A stretch of DNA of 64,000 nt from Azophilus sp965220835. Lineage in GTDB: Bacteria; Pseudomonadota; Gammaproteobacteria; Pseudomonadales; Azotimanducaceae. The position numbers and the translations under genes are program-made. This document shows positions 16,406 to 24,442 of this stretch, one piece after another. The stretch spans positions 2,480,001 through 2,544,000 of the forward strand of contig OZ244842.1 of assembly GCA_965220835.1 (NCBI GenBank). The letters run 5' to 3'. Numbering within the stretch: the stretch's first letter is position 1; each line of letters starts with the position of its first letter. The notes under the pieces were generated by a model, which ran no database searches, had not been told where the DNA came from, and saw only the letters and a program-made list of their open reading frames with translations.

Positions 16406-17371
16406 TCAGGGCACTGCCGCTGGGTCAGTGACAGCGGGGAAGACGATCGGATAGGACGGCGCCACGCCGTGCTTGACCGCCCACAGGTACCAATTGTCCA
16501 CGACCGTGCCGGACAGGAGTATCCCGATGCCGCCAGTCAACGGACAGAGCACGGCAAACCACCAAGCCCAGCGATGAATCGACTCCATGGTGGCGTTGAA
16601 GCCCATCGTCCAGCGCCAAAACAGGGCTGCCCGCTCCGAAGCCGTCCCCCGGTCCACGATCTGCTCCACCTCCCGGTCCCCGCCAAATCGCGTCACGGCC
16701 AGGATGGTGGCGCCGTGCATCGCAAACAACAGCGCGGAGCCATAAAGAAAGGCGATGGAGAGCATGTGGAACGGGTTGTAGAACAGATTGCCATAGCGCA
16801 GCGAAAAGGCCGCTGTCCAATCCAAGTGCGGAAAGATGCCGAAGGGCACCGCCTCGCTCCAGCTGCCCATCATCACCGGGCGAATGAAGCCGAGCACCAA
16901 GTAAAGCCAGATGGCGGAGGCGAACGCCCAAGTGACGTGGGTGCCCATGCCCAGCGCTCGAGCGCGCCGGTAGGTGCGCACCAGCCAAAGGAAAATCGAC
17001 GTGGTGAGAAAGAAGCCAGCAAGCAGCCACCAGCCCCCGTCCTGCAGCGGCGGCAGCTGCAGCCCGTACTGGGGCGGCGGCGGCTCGAGCGCCAACCAAG
17101 GCAGCTGGCGCACGAATTGGACGGGATCCCAATTGACCGAGGCCCACATGTTCAGGCCGATGATCTCAATGGCGATAATGCCGCAGAGCAGTGAGGCGAT
17201 GCCCGTCCAGCCTAGATAAACCGGGCCGATCTGCGCATCGCCGATCTTGCCGAGCCAATAGGAGAAAAAGGGCCGCAAGCTGCGCACCCAAGGCCCAGCC
17301 GGAAGGGGAACGCCCATCTCGGCCGGATTGCGGACTTGAACTTGATTGTAGATTGTCTGGTAACTGGCCAT
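16406..17371 (-). CDS. pufM: Photosynthetic reaction centre M subunit
   Basis: 321 residues with five transmembrane helices; binds half of the special pair, accessory pigments and the iron-quinone site. Conserved features include the AFSLRYGNLFYNPFHMLS segment with the special-pair His, and the later FAMHGATILAV and WRWTMGFNATMES stretches carrying the iron-ligand His region. It is 21 bp downstream of pufL. Confidence 0.97.
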   Translation of the reverse strand: MASYQTIYNQVQVRNPAEMGVPLPAGPWVRSLRPFFSYWLGKIGDAQIGPVYLGWTGIASLLCGIIAIEIIGLNMWASVNWDPVQFVRQLPWLALEPPPPQYGLQLPPLQDGGWWLLAGFFLTTSIFLWLVRTYRRARALGMGTHVTWAFASAIWLYLVLGFIRPVMMGSWSEAVPFGIFPHLDWTAAFSLRYGNLFYNPFHMLSIAFLYGSALLFAMHGATILAVTRFGGDREVEQIVDRGTASERAALFWRWTMGFNATMESIHRWAWWFAVLCPLTGGIGILLSGTVVDNWYLWAVKHGVAPSYPIVFPAVTDPAAVP

Positions 17372-17392
17372 GCCCTGTTCCCGCGCCTCCTG

Positions 17393-18217
17393 TCAGCGCC
17401 AGATGGGGAGGTCTAGCCACCAACCCCACCACTCCGGCCATCCGCGGGTCCAAAACGGCCCGCTGATGACGATGCAAACCGCACTCCAAAACCCTGAACT
17501 AAGCGCCAGGAAAAGGCCCAGCCGGTGAATGCCCAACGCGCCAATCGAGTACCCGATGGTGTCCCGGAAAAAGGTGTTTTCCTCGGCAGCGCCCTTCACC
17601 ACTTCGCCATTCGGCGGATTGGCCGCGGAGAGGATCACGCCGCCGTGCAACGACAGCGCCAAACAGGTGGTGAAGAAAAACGACACGGCGATCATGTGCG
17701 CCGGGTTGTAGTGAAAGTGCAAGTACTGATAGCCCACGTTGGAAACCCAGTCCAAGTGGCTCAAGATGCCGTACGGGAAGCCATGCCCCCACGCGCCCAT
17801 GAGCACGGGGCGGATCACAACGAGGCTGAAGTAAGCGAAGATGGCCACTCCGAAGGCAATGGGAACGTGGTAGCCGATACCAAGCTTGCGGCAGATTTCA
17901 GCCTCTCGCAACGCCCAGGAAACGAAGGCGCCCAGCGCGCAAATCGTGATCCACTGCCACAGCCCGCCCTCGGCCAATGGCGCCAAGGCAAGCCCGTAGC
18001 TCAAGTCCGGCGGGGCGATGTTGATTTGCCAAATGTTCCAAGTGGGGCCTTGGGATGCGCCCCAGATTATCAAGCCCGTGCCAATGAACGAGAAGAACAG
18101 CGTCGTGACGCCGAAGAAGCCCACGTAGAAGGGGCCAAACCAAAAGTCGAACAGATCCCCGCCGACTAGGGTGCCTCCGCGCACACGGTACCTTCTCTCG
18201 AAGCTGAGCATCGCCAT
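17393..18217 (-). CDS. pufL: Photosynthetic reaction centre L subunit
   Basis: 274 residues with five transmembrane helices; partner of PufM in the reaction centre core. The segment YLHFHYNPAHMIAVSFFF holds the special-pair and accessory pigment His residues. AAEENTFFRD and GIHRLGLFL mark the quinone side. AAGGAG lies 7 bases before the ATG. A 99-bp spacer with a hairpin separates it from pufA. Confidence 0.97.
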   Translation of the reverse strand: MAMLSFERRYRVRGGTLVGGDLFDFWFGPFYVGFFGVTTLFFSFIGTGLIIWGASQGPTWNIWQINIAPPDLSYGLALAPLAEGGLWQWITICALGAFVSWALREAEICRKLGIGYHVPIAFGVAIFAYFSLVVIRPVLMGAWGHGFPYGILSHLDWVSNVGYQYLHFHYNPAHMIAVSFFFTTCLALSLHGGVILSAANPPNGEVVKGAAEENTFFRDTIGYSIGALGIHRLGLFLALSSGFWSAVCIVISGPFWTRGWPEWWGWWLDLPIWR

Positions 18218-18230
18218 GATCGAACTCCTT

Positions 18231-18281
18231 AGCGTTCAGTCAGGAGCGTTCAGTCAGGCGCCAATCGAAACGACGGTTGGC
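18231..18281 (-). promoter_or_regulatory. pufA-pufL intercistronic region: 14-bp duplication and possible hairpin
   Basis: A 14-bp sequence (CCTGACTGAACGCT on the minus strand) is present twice in tandem at 18231-18258, just before the pufL ribosome site. Upstream, 18260-18267 and 18274-18281 can pair (8 bp, one mismatch). In other purple bacteria a hairpin here protects pufBA mRNA; that role is inferred, and the hairpin is weak. Confidence 0.45.
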
Positions 18282-18316
18282 CCGCCGCTCCGGTTGGACC
18301 GAATTCCTGCTAGCGC

Positions 18317-18514
18317 CTATTGCAGCTCGCGACTGGCGACGGCTTGCTCGCTCTCCATGGCAACCGGTGCTTGCGCGGCAGTGGGCCCCTCAAGCCAGTT
18401 GAAGCGGCCAGTGCTCAACAGGATGAAGTGAATGAGCACCGCCAAGGCAAACAAGAACGTCCCGAGGAAGATCAGCAACCGCCGGGGGTCGAAAACTAGC
18501 CACAATCTCCACAT
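18317..18514 (-). CDS. pufA: LH1 alpha polypeptide
   Basis: 65 residues with one membrane helix. The bacteriochlorophyll-ligand His is at residue 29 (LAVLIHFILLST), followed by the usual FNWLEG. N-terminal MWRLWLVFDPRR is typical LH1 alpha. The tail after FNWLEG is Ala/Glu-rich. It follows pufB by 12 bp. Confidence 0.96.
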   Translation of the reverse strand: MWRLWLVFDPRRLLIFLGTFLFALAVLIHFILLSTGRFNWLEGPTAAQAPVAMESEQAVASRELQ

Positions 18515-18526
18515 GTTGGTTTCTCC

Positions 18527-18757
18527 TTAAGCGAAGTAAGACTTAATTTGCGTGGCGACGCCCTGCAACCCATCTGTAATCAGTGCGTACCCTTCCGCAC
18601 CCGGCAGCCAAGGGCGCCACTGCCAAGCCAGTACGTGGGCGACTATCGCCACCAACACAAAGATGATGAAGCTGGAAATGAAGATCTTGTGGAACTCCCT
18701 CGCCTCCTGTTCCGTTAGCCCCGAAATGGAGCTGCTGGGTCCATCGATATCAGCCAT
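18527..18757 (-). CDS. pufB: LH1 beta polypeptide with C-terminal extension
   Basis: 76 residues. The core EFHKIFISSF...AHVLAWQWRPW has both conserved His (23 and 41). LH1 beta usually ends soon after WRPWLPG; here about 22 further residues (EGYALITDGLQGVATQIKSY-FA) follow. CGGAGG lies 8 bases before the ATG, giving strong translation. Confidence 0.95.
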   Translation of the reverse strand: MADIDGPSSSISGLTEQEAREFHKIFISSFIIFVLVAIVAHVLAWQWRPWLPGAEGYALITDGLQGVATQIKSYFA

Positions 18758-18761
18758 TTAG

Positions 18762-18983
18762 CTAACCTCCGGTATTGCAATTGTCAGTGTTTCCGAGCGC
18801 AGCTTGCGCCTTTTGAGCGTGCTTCGCAAGAGGCTCCCGGAACCAGGCATCGCTCCACTCGCATTGGCAAGCAGGCGAATTCGGTGGGGCCAAGCCAAGC
18901 CCAGGATGGCTCGGCTCGAACCCGATAGGGGTGTGGCTCGACGCAGCAGGACGGCTGCCGGGCGAGGGGGTCAAGTGGCTCAT
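18762..18983 (-). CDS. Possible small ORF filling the bchZ-pufB gap (73 codons)
   Basis: An ATG overlaps the bchZ stop as ATGA, and the frame ends 4 bases before the pufB ATG. The product is Pro/Ser-rich at first, without a membrane helix or any family I recognise; it does not look like PufQ, which sits at this place in Rhodobacter. Third-position GC seems lower than in the neighbours. It may be chance or a leader ORF coupled to pufB. Confidence 0.25.
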   Translation of the reverse strand: MSHLTPSPGSRPAASSHTPIGFEPSHPGLGLAPPNSPACQCEWSDAWFREPLAKHAQKAQAALGNTDNCNTGG

Positions 18984-20461
18984 GCCGCCAAGCCCCCCGC
19001 AACGGCTTGCTGCGCAAGCGAGACGTGCTCGGCGCCAACGCGCTCTTCGCCGGCCAGACGGGCTTGGCGCTCCGCTGCGTCGCGCAGGCGCTTGGTGGCC
19101 GAAATGCGCGTGAGCACGGGCTGCGACTCAAGCAGTTCATCGAGCAGCGCCTTGGCGTCGGTGTTCCATGGCAGCTCCCGCAAGGCCCGCGCCGGGGTCG
19201 GGTCCACCTTGTCCAGGTCGTTGCCCAACGGGAGTATGTTGAACAGGGCGTCAAACAGCGCGTTGCAAACTTCCTGAACCAAATAAGTGGCGCCGCCGTA
19301 GCCCATGAAGGGCGTTCCCGTGTGCCGACGCACGATTGCGCCGGGAAACGACGCCGGAATGTAGATGCTGCTGGCACCGGTTTCGGCCAAGTACATGCGC
19401 TCGTTGTAGCTGCCGAAGAGAATGAGCGGCGCATGGGTTTGAACGGCTTGGCGCACCTTCTCGTTATCCGGCTTTTTGCCGGCGGAACGGGCGTAAGCAA
19501 AGGCGCAAGGGATGCCCATGTCGTTTTCAAGGAAGTTGCGGATGCCGCGCACGTGGGTCTCGTTGGCGACAATGCCGAAGTTCGCGGTTGCGAAAAAATC
19601 CTGGGTCACCGAACGCCACAGATCCCACAAAGGCTTGATGGTGGTGTGTCGTTCCCGTTCCATGAAGGGCTCCGGATCGAGTTCAAGCAACTCGCCGAGC
19701 TTGTTGAGAAACTTGGTGGTGCTCGTTAGCCCGATGGGGGCTTGGAGGTAGGGGCGATCAAGCGCTTCGCACAGGCCGCGGCCGAACTCCCGGTACATGC
19801 AGATGTTCACGTCGGCATCCAGCAGACGGGGCACGTCCGCCAAGTGGGCGCCCAGCGGAAAGGTCAGGTTGACCTCCGCGCCAATGCCTTCGACCAAGCG
19901 CCGAATCTCCGCCAGATCGGACCATGTGTTGAAGTACCCGTAGATGGGGCCGATGATGTTGACTTTCGGTTTGCCGCCCGTCTTGTCGCCGGACTTGCGG
20001 GCAGACTGCTTCGCCTTTGCGCTCTTGCGAGGCCGCGACTTGGCGCCGTACTCGGACCACAGCCAGTACATGGCCCGATCCGCGCTTTGCCATTGGTCCT
20101 CGTCAATGGTGCGCGGCAGGAACCGGTGCAATCCCGTGCCTTCGGGAGCGACGCCGCCACCGATCATCTCCGCGATGGACCCGGTCACCACGACGCTTGG
20201 CAGGCTTGGATCCAGCGTGCCGTGCGCCCGCTTCATCGCTTCTTCGGTGCCGCTTTGGCCAAGCTCCTCCTCCGCCAGCCCGGTGACCACAATGGGCAAT
20301 TCGTGCGGCGGCAGCGCATCCGTGTAGTGCAGCACCGAGGTGACCGGCAGGTTCTCGCAACCCACCGGGCCATCGATCACGACCTGCAGGCCCTTGATCG
20401 CCGTGAACACATAGACCGAGCCCCAATACCCCCCGGCGCGATCATGGTCCAGCACCAACAT
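18980..20461 (-). CDS. bchZ: Chlorophyllide a reductase subunit Z
   Basis: 493 residues; with BchY forms the catalytic component of the nitrogenase-like enzyme that reduces ring B. The N-terminal region DGPVGCENLPVTSVLHYTD is characteristic of BchZ. A Lys/Arg-rich insertion (KSRPRKSAKAKQSARKSGDK, about residues 147-166) is longer than I expect for the family. The ATG overlaps the bchY stop by one base (TGATG). Confidence 0.96.
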   Translation of the reverse strand: MLVLDHDRAGGYWGSVYVFTAIKGLQVVIDGPVGCENLPVTSVLHYTDALPPHELPIVVTGLAEEELGQSGTEEAMKRAHGTLDPSLPSVVVTGSIAEMIGGGVAPEGTGLHRFLPRTIDEDQWQSADRAMYWLWSEYGAKSRPRKSAKAKQSARKSGDKTGGKPKVNIIGPIYGYFNTWSDLAEIRRLVEGIGAEVNLTFPLGAHLADVPRLLDADVNICMYREFGRGLCEALDRPYLQAPIGLTSTTKFLNKLGELLELDPEPFMERERHTTIKPLWDLWRSVTQDFFATANFGIVANETHVRGIRNFLENDMGIPCAFAYARSAGKKPDNEKVRQAVQTHAPLILFGSYNERMYLAETGASSIYIPASFPGAIVRRHTGTPFMGYGGATYLVQEVCNALFDALFNILPLGNDLDKVDPTPARALRELPWNTDAKALLDELLESQPVLTRISATKRLRDAAERQARLAGEERVGAEHVSLAQQAVAGGLAA

Positions 20462-22104
20462 CAGCCAGCCTGCGCGGTGCTTCGCTTGGCCGCTTGGCGC
20501 GCCAGTTTCTTGGTGTGGCTGGCGCGGAATTCGGGCCTGTCCTTGGGCACTTCCTCCCAGATGCCGCTGGCGTGGCCCTCGCCCACGCCATCGAAGAACG
20601 CCTTCATTTCGTCAAAGCGATCCTTGCCGTCTCGGGCGGCATTGATGACCTGGGCCAGCGAGCCAGCCCCGGCGGCGCCCATCAGCGGGCGAGCGGAGAT
20701 GAGGTTGGTGAAATACAAGGCCGGCGTGCCTTGGGCCTTGGCCTTCTGCACGACCGGCGTGGTGCCCACCACAACGTCGGGCTGGTATTCGTCAAAGGCT
20801 GCAATGTCCTGCTCCAGCGAGGCCCGAAACTGAACCTGGACACCCTTCGACTCCAGCCAATCCTGATCGCTTGCCGACCATCGGGTGCGGGGGCAGGCGG
20901 TGCCCACGTAGCGCACGTCCGCGCCGCTCTCGACCAGCACCCGCGCCACCAGCAACTCCGACCCTTCGTAGCCTGATATCGTCAGCCGCCCTTGCACCGG
21001 GGCATTGCCGAACGCCTCGTCAATGGCGGGGAGCAACCCGTTCTTGGCCGCTTGCAGCTTGCTCGATGGCACCGCACAGGCGTCAGCCACCGCCTCCAGC
21101 CAAGCCGCGGTTCCCTCCCGGCCCACGGGCGCTGAACCGATGATGGTGCGGCCCGCGGCCTCAAACTCGCGGATGGCTGCCGCGTAGAAGGGATGCACCG
21201 CGGCGACAGCGGCGCAGTCGAGGGCGGCGTAGAGCTCCCGCCACTCCCTGGTGGGCACGGTGGGCCCGGCCGCAAGCCCCAGCGGGGCCAGCATCATGCC
21301 AATGCCCACCGGGTCCGCGGGGAACATCTCGCCAAGCAGGGTCACCGTCGGCAATTCCGCGCGCCCGCCCCGCGGTGCCTGAACAGGACCGTCCTCGGCC
21401 TCTGCGCGGGCGTAGTTGAGCATTGCGCCGGCCAGCACGTCCTTGGCTTCCGCATGGGTCGGCACGCCAAAGCCCGGCACGTCGATGCCGATGATCCTAA
21501 CGCCGTTGATTTCCTTGGGCAGCAGCCTGAGCGGCACCCCCGAAGCAGTGGGCACGCACAGATTGATGATCACCACCGCATCGTACAGGTCAGGATCAGC
21601 CAACTTGAACACCGATTCGCGGATGTCCTCGAACAGCTTGCCGGTGACCAAGGTCTCCGAATTGAAGGGCACGTAGCCAACCGTGCGGCGCGCGCCATAA
21701 AAGTGAGAGGTGAAGGTCAGGCCGTACACGCAGCAAGCCGAGCCGGAAAGCACGGTGGCGGTGCGGCGCATGCGCAGGCCCACGCGCAGGGAGCCAAACG
21801 CCGGGCACATGCTCTGCGGTTGGTCGTGGGGGCCAACCGGGTAATCCCGGGCGTACTGTTCGAGCTGCTCGCCGCTGCCGGCTGCCTGGGCGGCACGCCG
21901 CAGCTCCTCAGCGCCGCCGTGGCAGGACACCCCGCTGAGATCCCGCGCATCGGCATTCTCGGTGTTGAGTTCCACCGTGTTCAGAACTGGGGTTTCAGCG
22001 ACTTCAGCGACGGGAATCTCCCCGCCACCAGACTGGGGCGGCCCCTCGTAGTGCACCTCCGCGCTCTGGGCAGGTTTTGCAGACGCTTTGCGTTTGCCGC
22101 TCAT
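20461..22104 (-). CDS. bchY: Chlorophyllide a reductase subunit Y
   Basis: 547 residues, the partner of BchZ. Cys residues for the shared 4Fe-4S cluster occur in the CPAFGSLRVG and SACCVYGL regions. The first ~60 residues are variable and Ala/Glu-rich. The ATG at 22104 is preferred because GGAGG lies 8 bases upstream; a GTG at 22119 is in frame. It lies 21 bp after bchX. Confidence 0.95.
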   Translation of the reverse strand: MSGKRKASAKPAQSAEVHYEGPPQSGGGEIPVAEVAETPVLNTVELNTENADARDLSGVSCHGGAEELRRAAQAAGSGEQLEQYARDYPVGPHDQPQSMCPAFGSLRVGLRMRRTATVLSGSACCVYGLTFTSHFYGARRTVGYVPFNSETLVTGKLFEDIRESVFKLADPDLYDAVVIINLCVPTASGVPLRLLPKEINGVRIIGIDVPGFGVPTHAEAKDVLAGAMLNYARAEAEDGPVQAPRGGRAELPTVTLLGEMFPADPVGIGMMLAPLGLAAGPTVPTREWRELYAALDCAAVAAVHPFYAAAIREFEAAGRTIIGSAPVGREGTAAWLEAVADACAVPSSKLQAAKNGLLPAIDEAFGNAPVQGRLTISGYEGSELLVARVLVESGADVRYVGTACPRTRWSASDQDWLESKGVQVQFRASLEQDIAAFDEYQPDVVVGTTPVVQKAKAQGTPALYFTNLISARPLMGAAGAGSLAQVINAARDGKDRFDEMKAFFDGVGEGHASGIWEEVPKDRPEFRASHTKKLARQAAKRSTAQAG

Positions 22105-22125
22105 GGCACAAGCCTCCACGCCGCT

Positions 22126-23142
22126 TCACACGGCGTCGTACACCACCTCCAAGCTCGGTTTTTCAATCACTGATCTGCCGCACATGTCTTCGATCGTGGC
22201 TGGCTGCAGGACCACGTCACGGCCGGTCTCATCGCCGTCGAACAGTCCCAGCAGCCCTTCCTGGGTCAGCGGCCGGGGATGAACGGGGGGCGCTTCCACC
22301 ACGTTCTGGGCAAGGGTTTCGAACAGTGGGCCCCAGCGTCCGCCGGGGATGCCGATGATGTGGTAGTTCGCGCTCTTGCGGCGGATGTCCTCATCCGCAG
22401 GAATCGCGGCGAGCACGGGGATGCCAACCGACTCCGCAAATGCCTGGGCTTCGCCGCTGCCGTCGTCCTTGTTGACGACCATGCCGGCGACCCCGACATT
22501 GCCGCCGAGCTTCTTGAAGTACTCCACCGCCGAGCAGACGTTGTTGGCCACGTACAGCGACTGCAGGTCGTTGGAGGCGACAACGATGACTTTCTGGCAC
22601 ATGTCCCTGGCAATCGGCAGGCCGAAGCCGCCGCACACCACGTCGCCGAGGAAATCCAGCAGCACGTAGTCGAAGCCCCAATCATGGAAGCCGAGCTTCT
22701 CCAGCGTTTCGAAACCGTGGATGATGCCGCGTCCGCCGCAACCTCGCCCCACTTCGGGGCCGCCCAACTCCATGGCGAAGACGCCGTCGCGCTTGAAGCA
22801 GACGTCACCGATGGCCACTTCATCGCCAGCCTGCTTCTTCTGCGAGGAAGTCTCAATAATGGCAGGACAGGCACGGCCCCCGAACAGCAGTGAGGTTGTG
22901 TCGCTTTTGGGATCGCAGCCGATCAACAGGGTCTTCTTGCCTTGCTGGGCCATCATGTAGGACAGGTTGGCAAGCGTGAAGCTCTTGCCGATGCCGCCTT
23001 TGCCGTAAATAGCGATGATCTGGGTCTCCTTGGTCGGCGGAGACGAGGAGACGGGATCCGGCTCAATGGCGGCCTCTTCGCGAAGCCGGTCCCGCATCTC
23101 AACCAATGGAATCTTTGCCGGCACGGCCTGCGCTTCAGACAT
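22126..23142 (-). CDS. bchX: Chlorophyllide a reductase iron protein BchX
   Basis: 338 residues, a NifH-like ATPase donating electrons to BchYZ. Walker A GKGGIGKS is at residues 47-54; the cluster-ligand Cys regions are RGCGGRGI and DVVCGGFG. GGAGGGAGG precedes the ATG. It is the first gene of bchXYZ-pufBALMC, with a putative promoter just upstream. Confidence 0.97.
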   Translation of the reverse strand: MSEAQAVPAKIPLVEMRDRLREEAAIEPDPVSSSPPTKETQIIAIYGKGGIGKSFTLANLSYMMAQQGKKTLLIGCDPKSDTTSLLFGGRACPAIIETSSQKKQAGDEVAIGDVCFKRDGVFAMELGGPEVGRGCGGRGIIHGFETLEKLGFHDWGFDYVLLDFLGDVVCGGFGLPIARDMCQKVIVVASNDLQSLYVANNVCSAVEYFKKLGGNVGVAGMVVNKDDGSGEAQAFAESVGIPVLAAIPADEDIRRKSANYHIIGIPGGRWGPLFETLAQNVVEAPPVHPRPLTQEGLLGLFDGDETGRDVVLQPATIEDMCGRSVIEKPSLEVVYDAV

Positions 23143-23173
23143 TAAACCTCCCTCCGAGTGAGCTCAGGGTCTA

Positions 23174-23202
23174 AGCTAAGACCCCCATCATCAACTTGTC
23201 AA
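23174..23202 (-). promoter_or_regulatory. Putative bchX(-puf) promoter
   Basis: On the minus strand a perfect TTGACA (23197-23202) is followed after 17 bases by TTAGCT (23174-23179), a weak -10. A dyad GGGTCT-N6-AGACCC (23167-23184) overlaps the -10 and could be an operator. A T/A-rich tract lies upstream. The nine bases TTGACAAGT are shared with the puc promoter. No TGT-N12-ACA site was found. Confidence 0.5.
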
Positions 23203-23354
23203 GGCTTTCTTTTGCTTTTCTCTACCGCTCAATTCCTGCCCATTTGCTGCCCACTTGCTGCTCATGCCTGCTGTTTTTTTTCTTTTCACTTTTTTCTCGT
23301 TTTTCTTGCTGGAACAACTGAGTTTGCCGAGGGTGCGGCCGGCTTGCGGGTTTG

Positions 23355-23383
23355 TTGACCTGCCCATTGGCAATGCATAAGGT
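23355..23383 (+). promoter_or_regulatory. Putative bchG promoter
   Basis: TTGACC (23355-23360), 17-base spacer, TAAGGT (23378-23383). The -10 ends only 6 bases before the bchG ATG, which would imply a leaderless or near-leaderless transcript if used. Confidence 0.3.
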
Positions 23384-23389
23384 AGCGGC

Positions 23390-24304
23390 ATGGCTCACGC
23401 TTCGGCTAGTTTAGGCTCCGGCAGGGTTCCGCGGGTCGGCTCGTTACTGGAACTTCTGAAGCCAATCACGTGGTTCCCGCCGATGTGGGCTTTCGGCTGC
23501 GGCGTCCTCAGCGCCAGCCAAAACCCGCTCAGCCGATGGCCGTTTGCCGTGGCCGGCATCCTGCTCGCCGGGCCGCTGGTCTGCGGGGCCAGCCAAGCCG
23601 TGAACGACTGGTTTGATCGGAAGGTCGATGCGATCAACGAGCCCGGGCGCCCCATACCCTCGGGCCGCGTTCCGGGCTCCTGGGGGCTGTGGTTTGCCAT
23701 CGGTTGGAGCCTGCTGTCCTTGCTGGTGGCGGCCCTGCTCGGCCCGCTGATCCTGGCTGCCGCTTGCGTGGGCGTGGCCATGGCGTGGGCCTACAGCGCA
23801 CCGCCGCTGCGGCTCAAGCGCAACGGTTGGTTCGGCAACGCCGCGGTGGGGGCCAGCTATGAGGGGCTGCCTTGGTTCACCGGCGCTGCCGTCATGACTT
23901 CGGCCATGCCCAGCGTTCCGGTCATGATTGTTGCCGTCCTCTACAGCGTGGGCGCCCATGGGATCATGACCTTGAACGACTTCAAGGCGTTGCGCGGTGA
24001 TCACGAGGCCGGCGTGCGTTCGCTGCCCGTTCAACTTGGCGTTCAGCGGGCCGCCGTTGTCGCCTGCGTCACCATGGCCTTGCCGCAAGTGGCCGTGTTG
24101 CTGTTCCTCGCCTGGTTGGGCCAAGGCATTCATGCGGCCATCGTCGGTGCTTTGCTGGCCGCGCAATTGGTCCTGATGAGAACCTTCCTGCGCGCGCCCA
24201 TGGAGCGTGACCGATGGTTCAGCGGCCTCGGCGTCAGCCTCTACGTGCTGGGCATGCTGGTCAGCGCCCTGGCCCTGCGCTCCGCCGCTGGCCTGTCCAG
24301 TTGA
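23390..24304 (+). CDS. bchG: Bacteriochlorophyll synthase (geranylgeranyl/phytyl transferase)
   Basis: 304 residues, a UbiA-family membrane prenyltransferase that esterifies bacteriochlorophyllide. The Asp-rich prenyl-diphosphate motif is NDWFDRKVDAINEPGRPIPS (about residues 68-87), with a second motif NDFKALRGDHEAG. It opens a plus-strand run bchG, PucC-family carrier, bchP, the common purple-bacterial order. Confidence 0.96.
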   Translation: MAHASASLGSGRVPRVGSLLELLKPITWFPPMWAFGCGVLSASQNPLSRWPFAVAGILLAGPLVCGASQAVNDWFDRKVDAINEPGRPIPSGRVPGSWGLWFAIGWSLLSLLVAALLGPLILAAACVGVAMAWAYSAPPLRLKRNGWFGNAAVGASYEGLPWFTGAAVMTSAMPSVPVMIVAVLYSVGAHGIMTLNDFKALRGDHEAGVRSLPVQLGVQRAAVVACVTMALPQVAVLLFLAWLGQGIHAAIVGALLAAQLVLMRTFLRAPMERDRWFSGLGVSLYVLGMLVSALALRSAAGLSS

Positions 24305-24442
24305 CCGTTTCCCGCCCGGATGTGGCAAACTGCAACTTCCGGGTTGGTCTAAGGGAGGCTCCGCTAGGGTCATGCTGAAACGGCTCCAATCGGTCGCGCC
24401 AGGCCGCTCATCCCCTTTTGCCAGATCTTCCGCAGCGCGATC

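Noticed and set aside
18762..18983. pufQ
   Set aside because: The location fits, but the product has no membrane helix and no PufQ similarity; listed only as a doubtful ORF.
23143..23389. CrtJ/PpsR TGT-N12-ACA operators in the bchX-bchG intergenic region
   Set aside because: Both strands were scanned by eye; TGT and ACA triplets occur but not at 12-base spacing.
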